Positions 1 to 8,246 are shown, counted from the first letter of the stretch. The stretch is 41,833 bases of DNA from Parasporobacterium sp. (GCA_017515535.1 JAFWFQ010000023.1:1-41833), one strand, 5' to 3'. Translations and numbers: made by a program. The notes: generated by a model from the sequence alone, not told the origin.

Positions 1-395
1 CCGCTGGATGCGGCACAGAAAAACTTGGCTTCCTACGACTGGGTCATTTTCACCAGCACCAACGGCGTAGACCTGTTCTTCGACCGCCTGCTGCAGAACG
101 GCAAGGACGCCCGCGCCTTTGCCAACAATAAAATCGCAGCCATCGGTACTGCCACGGCAGACATGCTGACCGCCTACGGACTGACAGCCGATTTAATCCC
201 CGCCTCCTACAAAGCGGAAGACCTGGTTGACACCCTGCTGCCCCAGTTGCACAAAGGAAGCAAGGTACTGCTGGCCCGGGCCAAAGAAGCCCGCAACGTG
301 CTGCCGGACTCCTTGCAGGCAGCCGGCGCCGATGTGGATGTGGTTGCTGTGTACCAGACCGTCAGCGACTGCGAAAACAAGGAAGACATATTTAA
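1..395 (+). pseudogene. hemD: Uroporphyrinogen-III synthase (HemD) fragment, cut at both ends
   Basis: The frame is open from base 1 (reading P-L-D-A-A-Q-K-N) and gives a HemD-like segment with the family motifs FTSTNGV, AAIGTATADML, the KAEDLVDTLLPQL stretch and a strand ending VVAVYQTV. HemD cyclises hydroxymethylbilane to uroporphyrinogen III in haem and corrin synthesis. The N-terminus lies outside the window. After about residue 130 (near base 390) the reading turns into low-complexity Lys/Phe residues unlike HemD, and the second half of the protein is missing. Codons here (GCC, ACC, CGC, AAC, GAC) differ from the CCG/GAT/CGG/AGA style of all other genes. The piece is therefore either a foreign remnant or, more likely, an assembly join. 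Confidence 0.7.
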
Positions 396-429
396 AAACA
401 CCTTTTTGTTTTTTCAAGTCGGCCTCCTC

Positions 430-1842
430 TTAAAACCGGAAGTACAGGAACGGGTTATAAGTAGCATTTACAAGATATGCGATCGAGGCAAGGAATACAG
501 CCGCATAGCATATCGTTGCAATAATCTTAAAGCCGGAGCCCTTTCTGGAAGCGATCAGGGTAAACAGCTTCATGACCAGCGGAGTTGAACACAGAATACA
601 AACGATAAGGAGAACTGCGTTTGTCCGGAGGAAATAAAGGGTCGTGGCATCAATAAACGGTGTATGTAAGATCCCGAACATCGAGGCGAAGTTTGCGCCG
701 AGTTCCGGAACCGAAGGTGACGAAAAGATCAGCCAGCCGAGGACAAAGATGATGATCGTATAAATATGCCCGACAACAGGACCGGCCTTTTTCAATCCTT
801 TTCCGTAAACGTATTTTTCCAGAAGAAGGATGATCGCGTAGTAAAGCCCCCAGAACACAAAGTTCCAAGCGGCACCGTGCCAGAATCCGGTCAGGATCCA
901 GACGACAAGGATATTCCGGATATGCTTGATCGCGGAAACTCTGTTTCCGCCCATCGGAATATAGACATATTCCCGGAACCAGGTTCCGAGGGAGATGTGC
1001 CATCTGCGCCAGAATTCCGTTGCACTTTTGGAAATATACGGGTAATCAAAGTTCTGTACAAATTCAAAGCCGAGCATCTTTCCGAGACCGACGGCCATAT
1101 CCGAGTAACCGGAAAAGTCAAAGTAGATCTGGAACGTAAAGGCAATTACACCGAGCCAGGTCGTAAGAACTGCACGGTCCGGAGCCGCCGCAAGAAAGAC
1201 AGCATCATAAAGCATTCCGATATTGTTGGCTAAAAGGACTTTTTTTGCCAGCCCGATAATAAACCAAGCCGTTCCTTCCGCAAACTTTTCGAAGGTGATC
1301 TTTCTTCCGGTCAGCTGGCGTTCAATATCAGCGTAACGGACGATCGGACCTGCGATCAGCTGAGGGAACATCGAAATATAGGCACCGAAGTTTATGATAT
1401 TTTTCTGGACCTTGACATTGCCCTTGTAAACGTCAATGACATAAGACAACGTCTGGAAGGTATAGAACGAGATACCGATCGGAAGGGCAAGGTTCCGGAT
1501 CGGGATCGCGATATGGAACAGCGAGTTGATGTTTCCGATCACAAAGCCGTAGTATTTAAAGAAGCATAAAAGCCCGAGGTTAACGACAAGGCAGAAAATG
1601 AAGACCAGAGTCCGCATCTTCATCTTTCCGCGCTGCCGGTAATAAGCAATGCTCCGGGCGGCGTAATAGTTGTAGATAATACTGAAGATCATCAGGAGGA
1701 CATAGACCGGCTCTCCCCAGGCATAGAAGATAAGGCTCATGATAAGAAGAACCAGATTCTTCCCTTTGCGCGGAACCACATAATAGAGGATCAGCGTAAC
1801 AGGAAGGAATATGCAGATGAAAAAGAGACTGCTGAATATCAT
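430..1842 (-). CDS. MBOAT-family membrane O-acyltransferase (AlgI/DltB/PatA-like)
   Basis: This 470-residue polytopic membrane protein should move an acyl group across the membrane for transfer to an extracellular polymer. MBOAT hallmarks are visible: the WRRWHISLGTWFREYVYIPMGG block (His about 282) and the TGFWHGAAWNFVFWG block with the likely catalytic His about 322. It has about ten hydrophobic spans. I chose the ATG at 1842 (MIFSSLF) because a good CAGGAG site precedes it and it begins one base after the stop of the DUF4358 gene; an upstream ATG would overlap that gene. It is last in a four-gene operon with two SGNH hydrolases. The nature of the acyl group and the acceptor polymer are not visible in the sequence. 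Confidence 0.9.
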   Translation of the reverse strand: MIFSSLFFICIFLPVTLILYYVVPRKGKNLVLLIMSLIFYAWGEPVYVLLMIFSIIYNYYAARSIAYYRQRGKMKMRTLVFIFCLVVNLGLLCFFKYYGFVIGNINSLFHIAIPIRNLALPIGISFYTFQTLSYVIDVYKGNVKVQKNIINFGAYISMFPQLIAGPIVRYADIERQLTGRKITFEKFAEGTAWFIIGLAKKVLLANNIGMLYDAVFLAAAPDRAVLTTWLGVIAFTFQIYFDFSGYSDMAVGLGKMLGFEFVQNFDYPYISKSATEFWRRWHISLGTWFREYVYIPMGGNRVSAIKHIRNILVVWILTGFWHGAAWNFVFWGLYYAIILLLEKYVYGKGLKKAGPVVGHIYTIIIFVLGWLIFSSPSVPELGANFASMFGILHTPFIDATTLYFLRTNAVLLIVCILCSTPLVMKLFTLIASRKGSGFKIIATICYAAVFLASIAYLVNATYNPFLYFRF

Positions 1843-1843
1843 T

Positions 1844-2329
1844 CTATAAAGCTCCTGCGAATGCAGAGTCGATTTCCTCTGCATTCGGATCGATCACAAA
1901 TAAAATATAATTTCCCTGGACATCCAAAATATAATCCTGCGCGAGAGCGTACTGCTCCGGCGCGTATCCTTCAAAGCTTTGTTCCTTGCCGGCCTGACGT
2001 TTGAGGATCGCCTCGGTAAGGGCCTCCGCCTGGTCTGTGCTTTTCAGCTTCACAACGAGAAGCTCTTCCGCATCCATGTTGGAGACCGGCGCATAGTAGA
2101 GGACACCATCGTAATCCGCCGCATTCAGACCGTAGTATTTTTTGAAATAACGGTCGGTGGAAATTTCCATTTTCTCGCTGTTGACGGTAGCGGTGACTTT
2201 GTCAAAGACCTCCTGTGCCGGCGTCAGGGACTCGGAATTCCGCAGGAAGACAAAAATCACGATCGCCGCGATCAGTCCGGCGACAAGCAATATTCTGATA
2301 ATTGTGTAAATAATATTATTGGCTTTCAT
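1844..2329 (-). CDS. DUF4358-type membrane-anchored extracytoplasmic protein
   Basis: This 161-residue protein has one N-terminal membrane anchor (residues about 7-28, IIRILLVAGLIAAIVIFVFL) and an outside domain of about 130 residues. The pattern of a DxYFKKYYGLNAADYDGVLYY segment followed by 'EELLVVKL' and a C-terminal strand with 'GNYILFVIDP' matches the DUF4358 family as I know it. That family is commonly found beside MBOAT and SGNH genes in Clostridia. It probably acts as an accessory factor in the surface acylation pathway, but no enzymatic residues are evident. Its start lies three bases after the upstream stop with only a weak ribosome site, suggesting translational coupling. Confidence 0.75.
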   Translation of the reverse strand: MKANNIIYTIIRILLVAGLIAAIVIFVFLRNSESLTPAQEVFDKVTATVNSEKMEISTDRYFKKYYGLNAADYDGVLYYAPVSNMDAEELLVVKLKSTDQAEALTEAILKRQAGKEQSFEGYAPEQYALAQDYILDVQGNYILFVIDPNAEEIDSAFAGAL

Positions 2330-2332
2330 TTT

Positions 2333-3154
2333 CTAACGCGCTACGGACATATCACTTGCGATCGTTGCTGCAATCAATGCACCCCAGTAAGGATAAAACT
2401 CTTCGACGAGATGGACCCCGTCATCGATATAGAGATCTCTGTGCTGGTTACAGATCTCCGTCGCGTCGATATATCCGATCTCGTGTTCTTCACAATAATT
2501 CTTAATATACTCGTTCCACTCCGGGATCACCATCCAGTTTGGTGCCCGTTCATATTCCGATTCAAGGCAGGGCAGGATCGAGTTAACATAGATCTTAACG
2601 CCCGGATCGACCTCGCGCAGATCCTCGATCAGTCCGGCAAAATCATTCATGTAGTTTACAACGCCGTAATCATGATACAGGCCGGTATCATTGATCCCGT
2701 AGGAGATCACGATGACCCTGGGCTTTCTTGCCTCGACTTCCGGAAGATACTCTTCGATCTTGTAGATTGTTGTGCTGTGTGTGACAAGACAGTGTGCATC
2801 GTCCATAAAGTCGTAGATCAGGAAGCACTGAGCCCTGGAATCTCCCATGATCAGGGTGTCGTAGTCTTTCAGCGTTTTCCAGATCGCGGAAGGATCGCTG
2901 TCGAACTCTGCAAGAAGCTCATCCACTGACTGCCGGTTATCCTCTTCGAAAATCCGGTCTTCGATCGGTGTCGTATCGACCGATTCCATTTCTGTAATAA
3001 AGTTCAGGCCTTCTGCATCAGCGGCAGAAAAGGACGGTTCAGTCTGGGCGGATGTTTTTTCATATTTCATAACAAAGACCACCGCGACTGCGGCAACGAT
3101 TGCCGCAATCAGAACAGGAATGATGATCGAGATGGGAGACCGTTTCTTATTCAT
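2333..3154 (-). CDS. Membrane-anchored SGNH/GDSL hydrolase (second copy)
   Basis: This 273-residue protein has an N-terminal transmembrane anchor (about residues 8-30) and an extracytoplasmic SGNH hydrolase fold. Block I is GDSR with Ser106, block III is GIND (Gly153, Asn155), and block V is DDGVH with Asp245 and His248, followed by the EEFYPYWG segment. SGNH enzymes of this kind act as O-acyl transferases or esterases on polysaccharide or peptidoglycan. Alongside an MBOAT protein it is likely to deliver acyl groups to, or remove them from, a surface glycopolymer. The start overlaps the upstream paralogue's stop by eight bases. It shares the layout xMGDSR / GINxT / PEWNEYI with the preceding gene, so the pair arose by duplication. 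Confidence 0.85.
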   Translation of the reverse strand: MNKKRSPISIIIPVLIAAIVAAVAVVFVMKYEKTSAQTEPSFSAADAEGLNFITEMESVDTTPIEDRIFEEDNRQSVDELLAEFDSDPSAIWKTLKDYDTLIMGDSRAQCFLIYDFMDDAHCLVTHSTTIYKIEEYLPEVEARKPRVIVISYGINDTGLYHDYGVVNYMNDFAGLIEDLREVDPGVKIYVNSILPCLESEYERAPNWMVIPEWNEYIKNYCEEHEIGYIDATEICNQHRDLYIDDGVHLVEEFYPYWGALIAATIASDMSVAR

Positions 3155-3977
3155 CGCGCATGATCACCTCGAGGATCCTTGCTCCCCAGTAAGGGTAAAA
3201 CTCACTGACAAGATGGGTCCCGTCTTCCCGGTACATATCGACATGCTCCGCACAAAGATCGGAGATATCGATAAAGCCGTAACCTTTTTGTTCACAGTAA
3301 TTTCTGATATATTCGTTCCATTCCGGGATCACCGTAAAACCGGGTGCCTGCCGGTAGCCCTCTTCGGAACAGGGAACAATGCAGTTCATGTAGATCTTAA
3401 CGTCCGGAACCAGTTCCTTGATCGTTTCAATCGAATTGTTCAGCTCTTCCATAAAAACATCCGGGGTCGGAAAGTACACCGGCATTCCGATCTCCCGCGG
3501 CATCTCATTGATCCCGAAACAGAAAATAACATAGGAAGGAGAGAGCGCTGCAATCTGGTCGAACAGGGCCGGAACCTCCATGATGCTCCAGCCGATCCCG
3601 CCAAGGACATGGTTTTCGTCTAGATAACCATAGGCGGAAAAACCGGATGTTCTGGATTCTCCTACCAGGACAATATTGTTGTCCCGGATCGCGGAAAATA
3701 TCTTGTCCGGATCAGAAAGGAGTTCCTGCAGCATCTGTTCATCTAACTTCGCTTTTTCTTCCGCAAGGATCGCTTCCTCGATCGGTGCCGTTGGAACGGC
3801 CTCCATTCTGGTGATATAACCGCGGCCTTTTGCAACCTGCGGGGTCTGATCCGTTTCCGCATAGGAAGGCTTGGAAGAATCCATTAGTGAAATGACAACA
3901 ACTGCTGCAATGATCAGCAGCAGTGATAAGGATATGATGAATATTGACTTGATAGAGGTTCGTTTTTGCTTCTTCAT
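3147..3977 (-). CDS. Membrane-anchored SGNH/GDSL hydrolase (first copy)
   Basis: With the ATG at 3977 this is a 276-residue protein starting MKKQKRTSIK, then a hydrophobic anchor (about residues 11-32) and an outside SGNH domain. The catalytic blocks are GESR (Ser108; Glu replaces the usual Asp of GDS), GINE (Gly155, Asn157) and DGTH (Asp252, His255). The 3977 start puts the basic residues directly before the membrane span and leaves a short leader after a possible promoter. Starts further upstream would put an extra 35-47 residues before the anchor and lack a well-placed ribosome site. It heads the surface-acylation operon. It is paralogous to the next gene, and the two may differ in acyl donor or polymer target. 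Confidence 0.82.
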   Translation of the reverse strand: MKKQKRTSIKSIFIISLSLLLIIAAVVVISLMDSSKPSYAETDQTPQVAKGRGYITRMEAVPTAPIEEAILAEEKAKLDEQMLQELLSDPDKIFSAIRDNNIVLVGESRTSGFSAYGYLDENHVLGGIGWSIMEVPALFDQIAALSPSYVIFCFGINEMPREIGMPVYFPTPDVFMEELNNSIETIKELVPDVKIYMNCIVPCSEEGYRQAPGFTVIPEWNEYIRNYCEQKGYGFIDISDLCAEHVDMYREDGTHLVSEFYPYWGARILEVIMRDE

Positions 3978-4015
3978 AAACCTGTCATTTTGTGTTTTGA
4001 GCGATACCAACATAT

Positions 4016-4042
4016 AGTATAACGAATGTCCCCCTTTTTCAA
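4016..4042 (-). promoter_or_regulatory. Possible promoter of the SGNH/DUF4358/MBOAT operon
   Basis: On the minus strand a TTGAAA (4037-4042) and a TATACT (4016-4021) are separated by 15 bases. The hexamers are good, but the spacer is shorter than the usual 17. A start near 4008 would give a leader of about 30 bases to the ATG at 3977. Confidence 0.35.
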
Positions 4043-4141
4043 GCACTAATATATAGTAGAATAAAAAAACAGGTGATATTTTTTGGTGCCATATCAGGGA
4101 TTTTATGGTAAGATACATTAATTGACATTTGAGAGTACTAA

Positions 4142-4163
4142 GTGCCGGCTCATTTGCCGGTAC
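4142..4163 (+). promoter_or_regulatory. Hairpin in the metG 5' leader
   Basis: An 8-bp stem (GTGCCGGC at 4142-4149 with GCCGGTAC at 4156-4163, one G-T pair) closes a six-base loop. It stands just upstream of the metG ribosome site (GAAAGAAGGGA, about 4165-4175). There is no U tract, so it is not a terminator. It is too small for a T-box leader, and no T-box sequence is present. Confidence 0.45.
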
Positions 4164-4178
4164 GGAAAGAAGGGAAAG

Positions 4179-5750
4179 ATGGAAAAGAAACCGTATTACA
4201 TTACAACTGCGATTGCCTATACTTCAGGAAAACCGCATATCGGCAATACCTATGAGATCATTCTTGCCGATGCAATTGCACGTTTCCGCCGGATGGAAGG
4301 CTTCGATGTCCGCTTCCAGACCGGAACCGACGAGCATGGCCAGAAGATCGAAGATAAAGCAACTGCGGCAGGTATGACTCCGAAGGAATTTGTTGATAAA
4401 ACCGCCGGAGAGGTAAAACGGATCTGGGATCTTATGAATACTTCCTATGACCGTTTTATCCGGACAACAGATCCGGATCATGAACTTCAGATCCAGAAGA
4501 TCTTTAAGAAACTGTATGAGAAAGGTGATATTTACAAGGGTGCTTATGAAGGCATGTATTGTAAAGAATGCGAAGCCTTTTATACAGAAAGCCAGATCGA
4601 AGACGGAAAATGCCCGGAATGTGGTATGGAAGTACATCCTGCAAAAGAAGAAGCTTACTTCTTTAAGATGAGCAAGTATGCAGACCGTCTGATCGAACAT
4701 ATTGAAACCCATCCGGAATTCATTCAGCCGGAATCCCGGAAGAATGAGATGATGAATAACTTCCTGAAGCCGGGGCTTATGGACCTTTGCGTTTCCAGAA
4801 CCTCTTTTAAATGGGGAATTCCGGTAGACTTTGATCCGTCCCATGTTGTTTATGTATGGGTCGACGCTCTTTCCAACTATATTACCGGTCTTGGATATGA
4901 CGCTGACGGAAATCATGGGGAATTGTATAAGAAATACTGGCCGGCGGCTCTCCATCTGATCGGAAAGGATATCTTAAGATTCCATACGATCTACTGGCCG
5001 ATCATGCTGATGGCACTCGACGTTCCGCTTCCAAAGCAGGTCTTTGGCCATCCGTGGCTTCTTCTCGGCGAAGGAAAGATGAGCAAATCCAAAGGAAATG
5101 TTATTTATGCGGATGATCTGGTCGATATCTTTGGTGTTGACGCGGTCCGGTACTTTGCGATCCATGAGATGCCGTTTGAAAATGACGGAACGATCACCTG
5201 GGAACTTGTTGTTGAGCGTGTTAATTCCGACCTGGCAAATACGCTCGGCAATCTTGTAAACAGAACGATCTCGATGTCAAACAAATACTTTGGCGGAGAA
5301 GTCTCCGACAAGGGCGCGGAAGAAGCGGTCGATCAGGACTTTAAGGCCGTTATCTGCGGAACAAGAGACAAAGCAGTCGAGAAGATGACAGATCTTCATG
5401 CAGCAGACGCAATGACAGAAATCTGGAATCTCTTTAAACGCTGCAATAAATACATTGATGAGACGGAGCCGTGGGTCCTTGCGAAAGATGAGGCAAAGAA
5501 AGACCGTCTTGCAACGGTACTTTATAACCTGATCGAAGGCATCAACATTGGTGCAAGCCTGATTCAGCCGTTCATGCCGGAAACCTCCGATAAGATCCTT
5601 GCCCAGATCAATGCGAAACCAAGAGCATTTGAAGACATGGACAAGTTTGGGCTTTACGAATCCGGAACGCACGTAACGGAAAAACCTGAGATCCTTTTCG
5701 CAAGAAAGGACCTCAAGGAAGTCCTCGCAAAAGTCGAAGAATTACTGTAA
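4179..5750 (+). CDS. metG: Methionyl-tRNA synthetase, short form
   Basis: This class I aminoacyl-tRNA synthetase charges tRNA-Met. Seen in the sequence: the HIGH-type motif PHIGN (residues 19-23), a zinc knuckle of four cysteines (CKEC 128-131, CPEC 145-148) and KMSKS at 300-304, then an alpha-helical anticodon-binding domain. The start MEKKPYYITT follows a GAAAGAAGGGA site; an upstream ATG at 4122 would add 19 residues unlike the family. At 523 residues it lacks the C-terminal tRNA-binding (EMAP/Arc1p-like) domain that many Firmicute enzymes of about 650 residues carry. It leads the block metG-tatD-rsmA, an order also known from Bacillus (metS-yabD ... ksgA). Confidence 0.96.
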   Translation: MEKKPYYITTAIAYTSGKPHIGNTYEIILADAIARFRRMEGFDVRFQTGTDEHGQKIEDKATAAGMTPKEFVDKTAGEVKRIWDLMNTSYDRFIRTTDPDHELQIQKIFKKLYEKGDIYKGAYEGMYCKECEAFYTESQIEDGKCPECGMEVHPAKEEAYFFKMSKYADRLIEHIETHPEFIQPESRKNEMMNNFLKPGLMDLCVSRTSFKWGIPVDFDPSHVVYVWVDALSNYITGLGYDADGNHGELYKKYWPAALHLIGKDILRFHTIYWPIMLMALDVPLPKQVFGHPWLLLGEGKMSKSKGNVIYADDLVDIFGVDAVRYFAIHEMPFENDGTITWELVVERVNSDLANTLGNLVNRTISMSNKYFGGEVSDKGAEEAVDQDFKAVICGTRDKAVEKMTDLHAADAMTEIWNLFKRCNKYIDETEPWVLAKDEAKKDRLATVLYNLIEGINIGASLIQPFMPETSDKILAQINAKPRAFEDMDKFGLYESGTHVTEKPEILFARKDLKEVLAKVEELL

Positions 5751-5779
5751 ACAGAAAAGAATACAGGGATCATGCTTAT

Positions 5780-6565
5780 ATGGATCTGATTTTTGATACA
5801 CATGCACATTACGATGATGAAGCCTTCAATGAAGACCGGGAAGAACTCCTTTCCGGTCTTTTTGGGAACGGCGTCGGAACGGTCGTGGATATCAGCGCAA
5901 ATTTCGAAGGGATCCCGGATGTCCTTGCTTTGGCGGAGAAATACGATTTTCTTTATGCTGCGGTCGGTGTTCATCCGAGTGAAGTCTATGATTTAGCGGA
6001 TCGTGATATCGACCGGGTCGAACAATATGCCGTATCCGGAAAGAAGGTCGTTGCGGTCGGCGAGATCGGACTGGATTATCATTACCCGGATACGGATAAG
6101 GAGAAACAGCAAAAATGGTTCGCGATGCAGATCGATCTTGCGAAGCGGATCGGCCTTCCGATCGTCGTTCACAGCCGGGATGCGGCAAAGGATACACTGG
6201 ATATGATCCGTGCGGAAGGCGCGAAGGAGACCGGCGGCGTCATCCATTGTTTTTCCTACGAATGGGAAATGGCGAAGCTTTATCTCGATATGGGATTCTA
6301 TATCGGGATCGGCGGAGTCGTGACGTTTAAGAAATCCCGGAAGCTGAAAGAGATCGCGGAAAAGATACCGATGGAACAGCTTCTTCTGGAAACCGATTGT
6401 CCGTATCTTGCTCCGGAACCGTTCCGGGGACGGCGCAACAATTCATCCCTTCTTCGATATGTCGTGGAGACGATCGCGGAGCTCCGGAATATGGATCCGG
6501 AAGACGTGATCCGGATCACAGCAGAAAATGCCCGCCGGTTTTACCGGATTCAGGAACAAAAATGA
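5780..6565 (+). CDS. tatD: TatD-family metal-dependent deoxyribonuclease
   Basis: This 261-residue TIM-barrel amidohydrolase-type nuclease lies downstream of metG. Metal-binding and catalytic motifs are intact: DTHAH (His8, His10), VGEIGLDYHY (the metal-binding Glu), VVHSRDA, a GVIHCFS strand and the closing ETDCPYLAPEPFRGRRN. TatD enzymes are magnesium-dependent 3'-5' exonucleases linked to DNA repair and RNA quality control. The ribosome site before the ATG at 5780 is poor (GGGATC, far upstream), so translation may be coupled or inefficient. Its stop overlaps the rsmA start (ATGA), a sign of coupled translation. Confidence 0.93.
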   Translation: MDLIFDTHAHYDDEAFNEDREELLSGLFGNGVGTVVDISANFEGIPDVLALAEKYDFLYAAVGVHPSEVYDLADRDIDRVEQYAVSGKKVVAVGEIGLDYHYPDTDKEKQQKWFAMQIDLAKRIGLPIVVHSRDAAKDTLDMIRAEGAKETGGVIHCFSYEWEMAKLYLDMGFYIGIGGVVTFKKSRKLKEIAEKIPMEQLLLETDCPYLAPEPFRGRRNNSSLLRYVVETIAELRNMDPEDVIRITAENARRFYRIQEQK

Positions 6566-7422
6566 GCGATTTAGGAAATCCGAGGATTATTCAGGAATTG
6601 ATCAGGGAACATCATTTTGCCGTACAGAAAAAGTATGGGCAGAATTTTCTTGTGGATTCCAATATCCTTGAGGGAATCGTTTCCGCTGCCGGAATCACAA
6701 AAGAAGATACCGTCCTTGAAATCGGTCCGGGAATGGGATCTCTGACCCAGTACCTGTTAGAATCTGCCGGCCGGGTCATTGCGGTTGAAGTTGACAAGAT
6801 GCTGATTCCGATCTTAAAGGAAAATCTGAAAGATTATTCAAATCTGACTCTGATCCATGGAGATATCTTAAAGCTGGACCTATCTGAGGTCTTAGCCGGG
6901 GAAGAAGGTAAAAGGATCAAGGTCGTAGCAAATCTGCCGTATTATATTACGACCCCGATCGTCATGGAGCTTCTGGAAAAGCAGGAGGATCTGGAAAGCA
7001 TTACGGTCATGGTCCAGAAAGAAGTTGCCCAGAGGATGCAGGAAGGTCCCGGGAGCAAATCTTATGGGGCGTTAAGTCTTGCCGTCCAGTATTATTCAAA
7101 ACCGCAGATCGTCATGACCGTCTCAAAGCATTGTTTCCTTCCGAAACCGGATGTGGATTCCGCCGTGATCAGGCTTGATATTTACCGGCCGGAAGAAAGA
7201 CCGGTACGATCCGATGATCCGGCATTTCTGTTCCGGGTGATCCGTGCGGCTTTTAACCAGAGAAGAAAGACGCTGGTCAATTCGCTCTCGAATGATCCGG
7301 CCATAAAGATCCCGAAGGAAAAAACGATACAGGCGCTGCAATCGATGGGCAAACCGGAGACGATCCGCGGAGAGGCCCTTACGCTTTCAGAATTTGCGGA
7401 ATTGTCTGCACTGCTCATCTGA
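6562..7422 (+). CDS. rsmA: 16S rRNA (A1518/A1519-N6,N6) dimethyltransferase
   Basis: RsmA/KsgA dimethylates two adjacent adenines near the 3' end of 16S rRNA late in 30S assembly, using S-adenosylmethionine. Motifs seen: KYGQNFLVD near the N-terminus, the SAM-binding EIGPGMGSLT, the acidic end of the second strand (AVEVDK), the catalytic NLPYYITTPI and a C-terminal helical domain with FNQRRKTL. The product from the ATG at 6562 has 286 residues, normal for the family; the ATG overlaps the tatD stop. A longer reading from 6397 would lie inside tatD and is not family-like. The gene converges on the Lgt-like gene with a seven-base gap; a small inverted repeat (CTGACA/TGTCAG, 7419-7433) spans the junction. 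Confidence 0.96.
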   Translation: MSDLGNPRIIQELIREHHFAVQKKYGQNFLVDSNILEGIVSAAGITKEDTVLEIGPGMGSLTQYLLESAGRVIAVEVDKMLIPILKENLKDYSNLTLIHGDILKLDLSEVLAGEEGKRIKVVANLPYYITTPIVMELLEKQEDLESITVMVQKEVAQRMQEGPGSKSYGALSLAVQYYSKPQIVMTVSKHCFLPKPDVDSAVIRLDIYRPEERPVRSDDPAFLFRVIRAAFNQRRKTLVNSLSNDPAIKIPKEKTIQALQSMGKPETIRGEALTLSEFAELSALLI

Positions 7423-7429
7423 CAGTTTG

Positions 7430-8218
7430 TCAGGAAATAGGTGCGGGAACGTTTTTGCTTTTTGAGCGCTTTACAATCAGATAAATAATCGTAATGATAA
7501 AGATCGCAAGGCTGATCCACTGGGACGTGGACAGTGGTCCCCAGAATCCCCGGAGCGCATCGCCCCTAAGGAACTCATCCAGAAACCTTACAACAGAATA
7601 CATCAGAAGATAAGAGGAGGTGACAGAAAAGCTGTCGCCTTTTTTCAAAAGCAGGATCAAAAGGACGATAAAAATGATCAGCTCTAACAATGCTTCGAGC
7701 GGCTGGACCGGGAAGCGGGTAAAGTTTACGATATCGTCATTGATCCCCGGTGTAACATGTGCCTGGGTATAATGAAGCGCAAGCGGTCCATGGTATTCGA
7801 TCCCGTAGCAGCAGCCGGTCAGAGAACAGCCGATCCGTCCGAGGACATGGAAAAGAGGAAATGCGATTACGGTATTGTTCAGGTAAAGCCTTGCGGGAAG
7901 CTTCCGTATCCGGATATACAGATACATGAAAAGAAGCGCACAGAGAAGTCCCCCGTAAAAGACCATGCCGGAAGAGGCGTAGTAAAGGCTGTCTATCAGC
8001 TCGGCTCCGTTATGGATATTCGGAACTTCGTTTGTGATAAAATCCGGGAGCCCGACCAGGAAAAACATCACATGACCGCCAACAAAGATGCCTGCCGCAC
8101 CGCAGACACAGAGATAAGCTAAATGACTCTTTGTCAGTTTTGTTTTCCGGGCAACAAGAAAAACGACCAGTACGGCCAGGACAAGTCCTATGATTCCTGT
8201 AATCTGATAGGCATTCAT
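7430..8218 (-). CDS. Lgt-like (prolipoprotein diacylglyceryl transferase family) membrane protein, divergent
   Basis: This 262-residue polytopic membrane protein has seven or so hydrophobic spans and the overall Lgt layout, including a YGGLL segment and a GRIG signature. True Lgt moves diacylglycerol from phosphatidylglycerol to the lipobox Cys and has a GRxGNFxNxE-type signature. Here the block reads GRIGCSLTGCCYGIE: the conserved Asn residues are replaced and two adjacent Cys are present, though a Glu follows. It therefore belongs to a divergent branch that is often auto-annotated as Lgt, and its activity is uncertain. Its ATG at 8218 lies seven bases after a TATAAT on the minus strand, so the mRNA is probably leaderless. 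Confidence 0.75.
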   Translation of the reverse strand: MNAYQITGIIGLVLAVLVVFLVARKTKLTKSHLAYLCVCGAAGIFVGGHVMFFLVGLPDFITNEVPNIHNGAELIDSLYYASSGMVFYGGLLCALLFMYLYIRIRKLPARLYLNNTVIAFPLFHVLGRIGCSLTGCCYGIEYHGPLALHYTQAHVTPGINDDIVNFTRFPVQPLEALLELIIFIVLLILLLKKGDSFSVTSSYLLMYSVVRFLDEFLRGDALRGFWGPLSTSQWISLAIFIITIIYLIVKRSKSKNVPAPIS

Positions 8219-8224
8219 GGCGGG

Positions 8225-8246
8225 ATTATATCACATGTGTTATAAT
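8225..8246. promoter_or_regulatory. Symmetric divergent extended -10 promoters, both leaderless
   Basis: A 22-bp near-perfect palindrome has CACATGTG (8232-8239) at its centre and a -10 hexamer at each end. On the plus strand TGT precedes TATAAT (8241-8246), with the tsaC ATG at 8255. On the minus strand TGA precedes TATAAT (8230 down to 8225), with the Lgt-like ATG at 8218. Both are TGn-extended -10 elements, neither has a clear -35, and each start codon falls where transcription should begin. The two sites are too close for two polymerases at once. Confidence 0.65.

Noticed and set aside
1979..2929. A 316-codon plus-strand open reading across the DUF4358 and SGNH genes
   Set aside because: It covers two well-supported minus-strand genes, has no ribosome site and shows no recognisable motif.
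4122..4127. TTGACA upstream of metG as a -35
   Set aside because: The position 17 bases downstream falls inside the GC-rich hairpin (CCGGCT), with no -10.
4081..4178. T-box or SAM riboswitch in the metG leader
   Set aside because: The leader is too short, and no T-box sequence, specifier loop or terminator/antiterminator pair is present.
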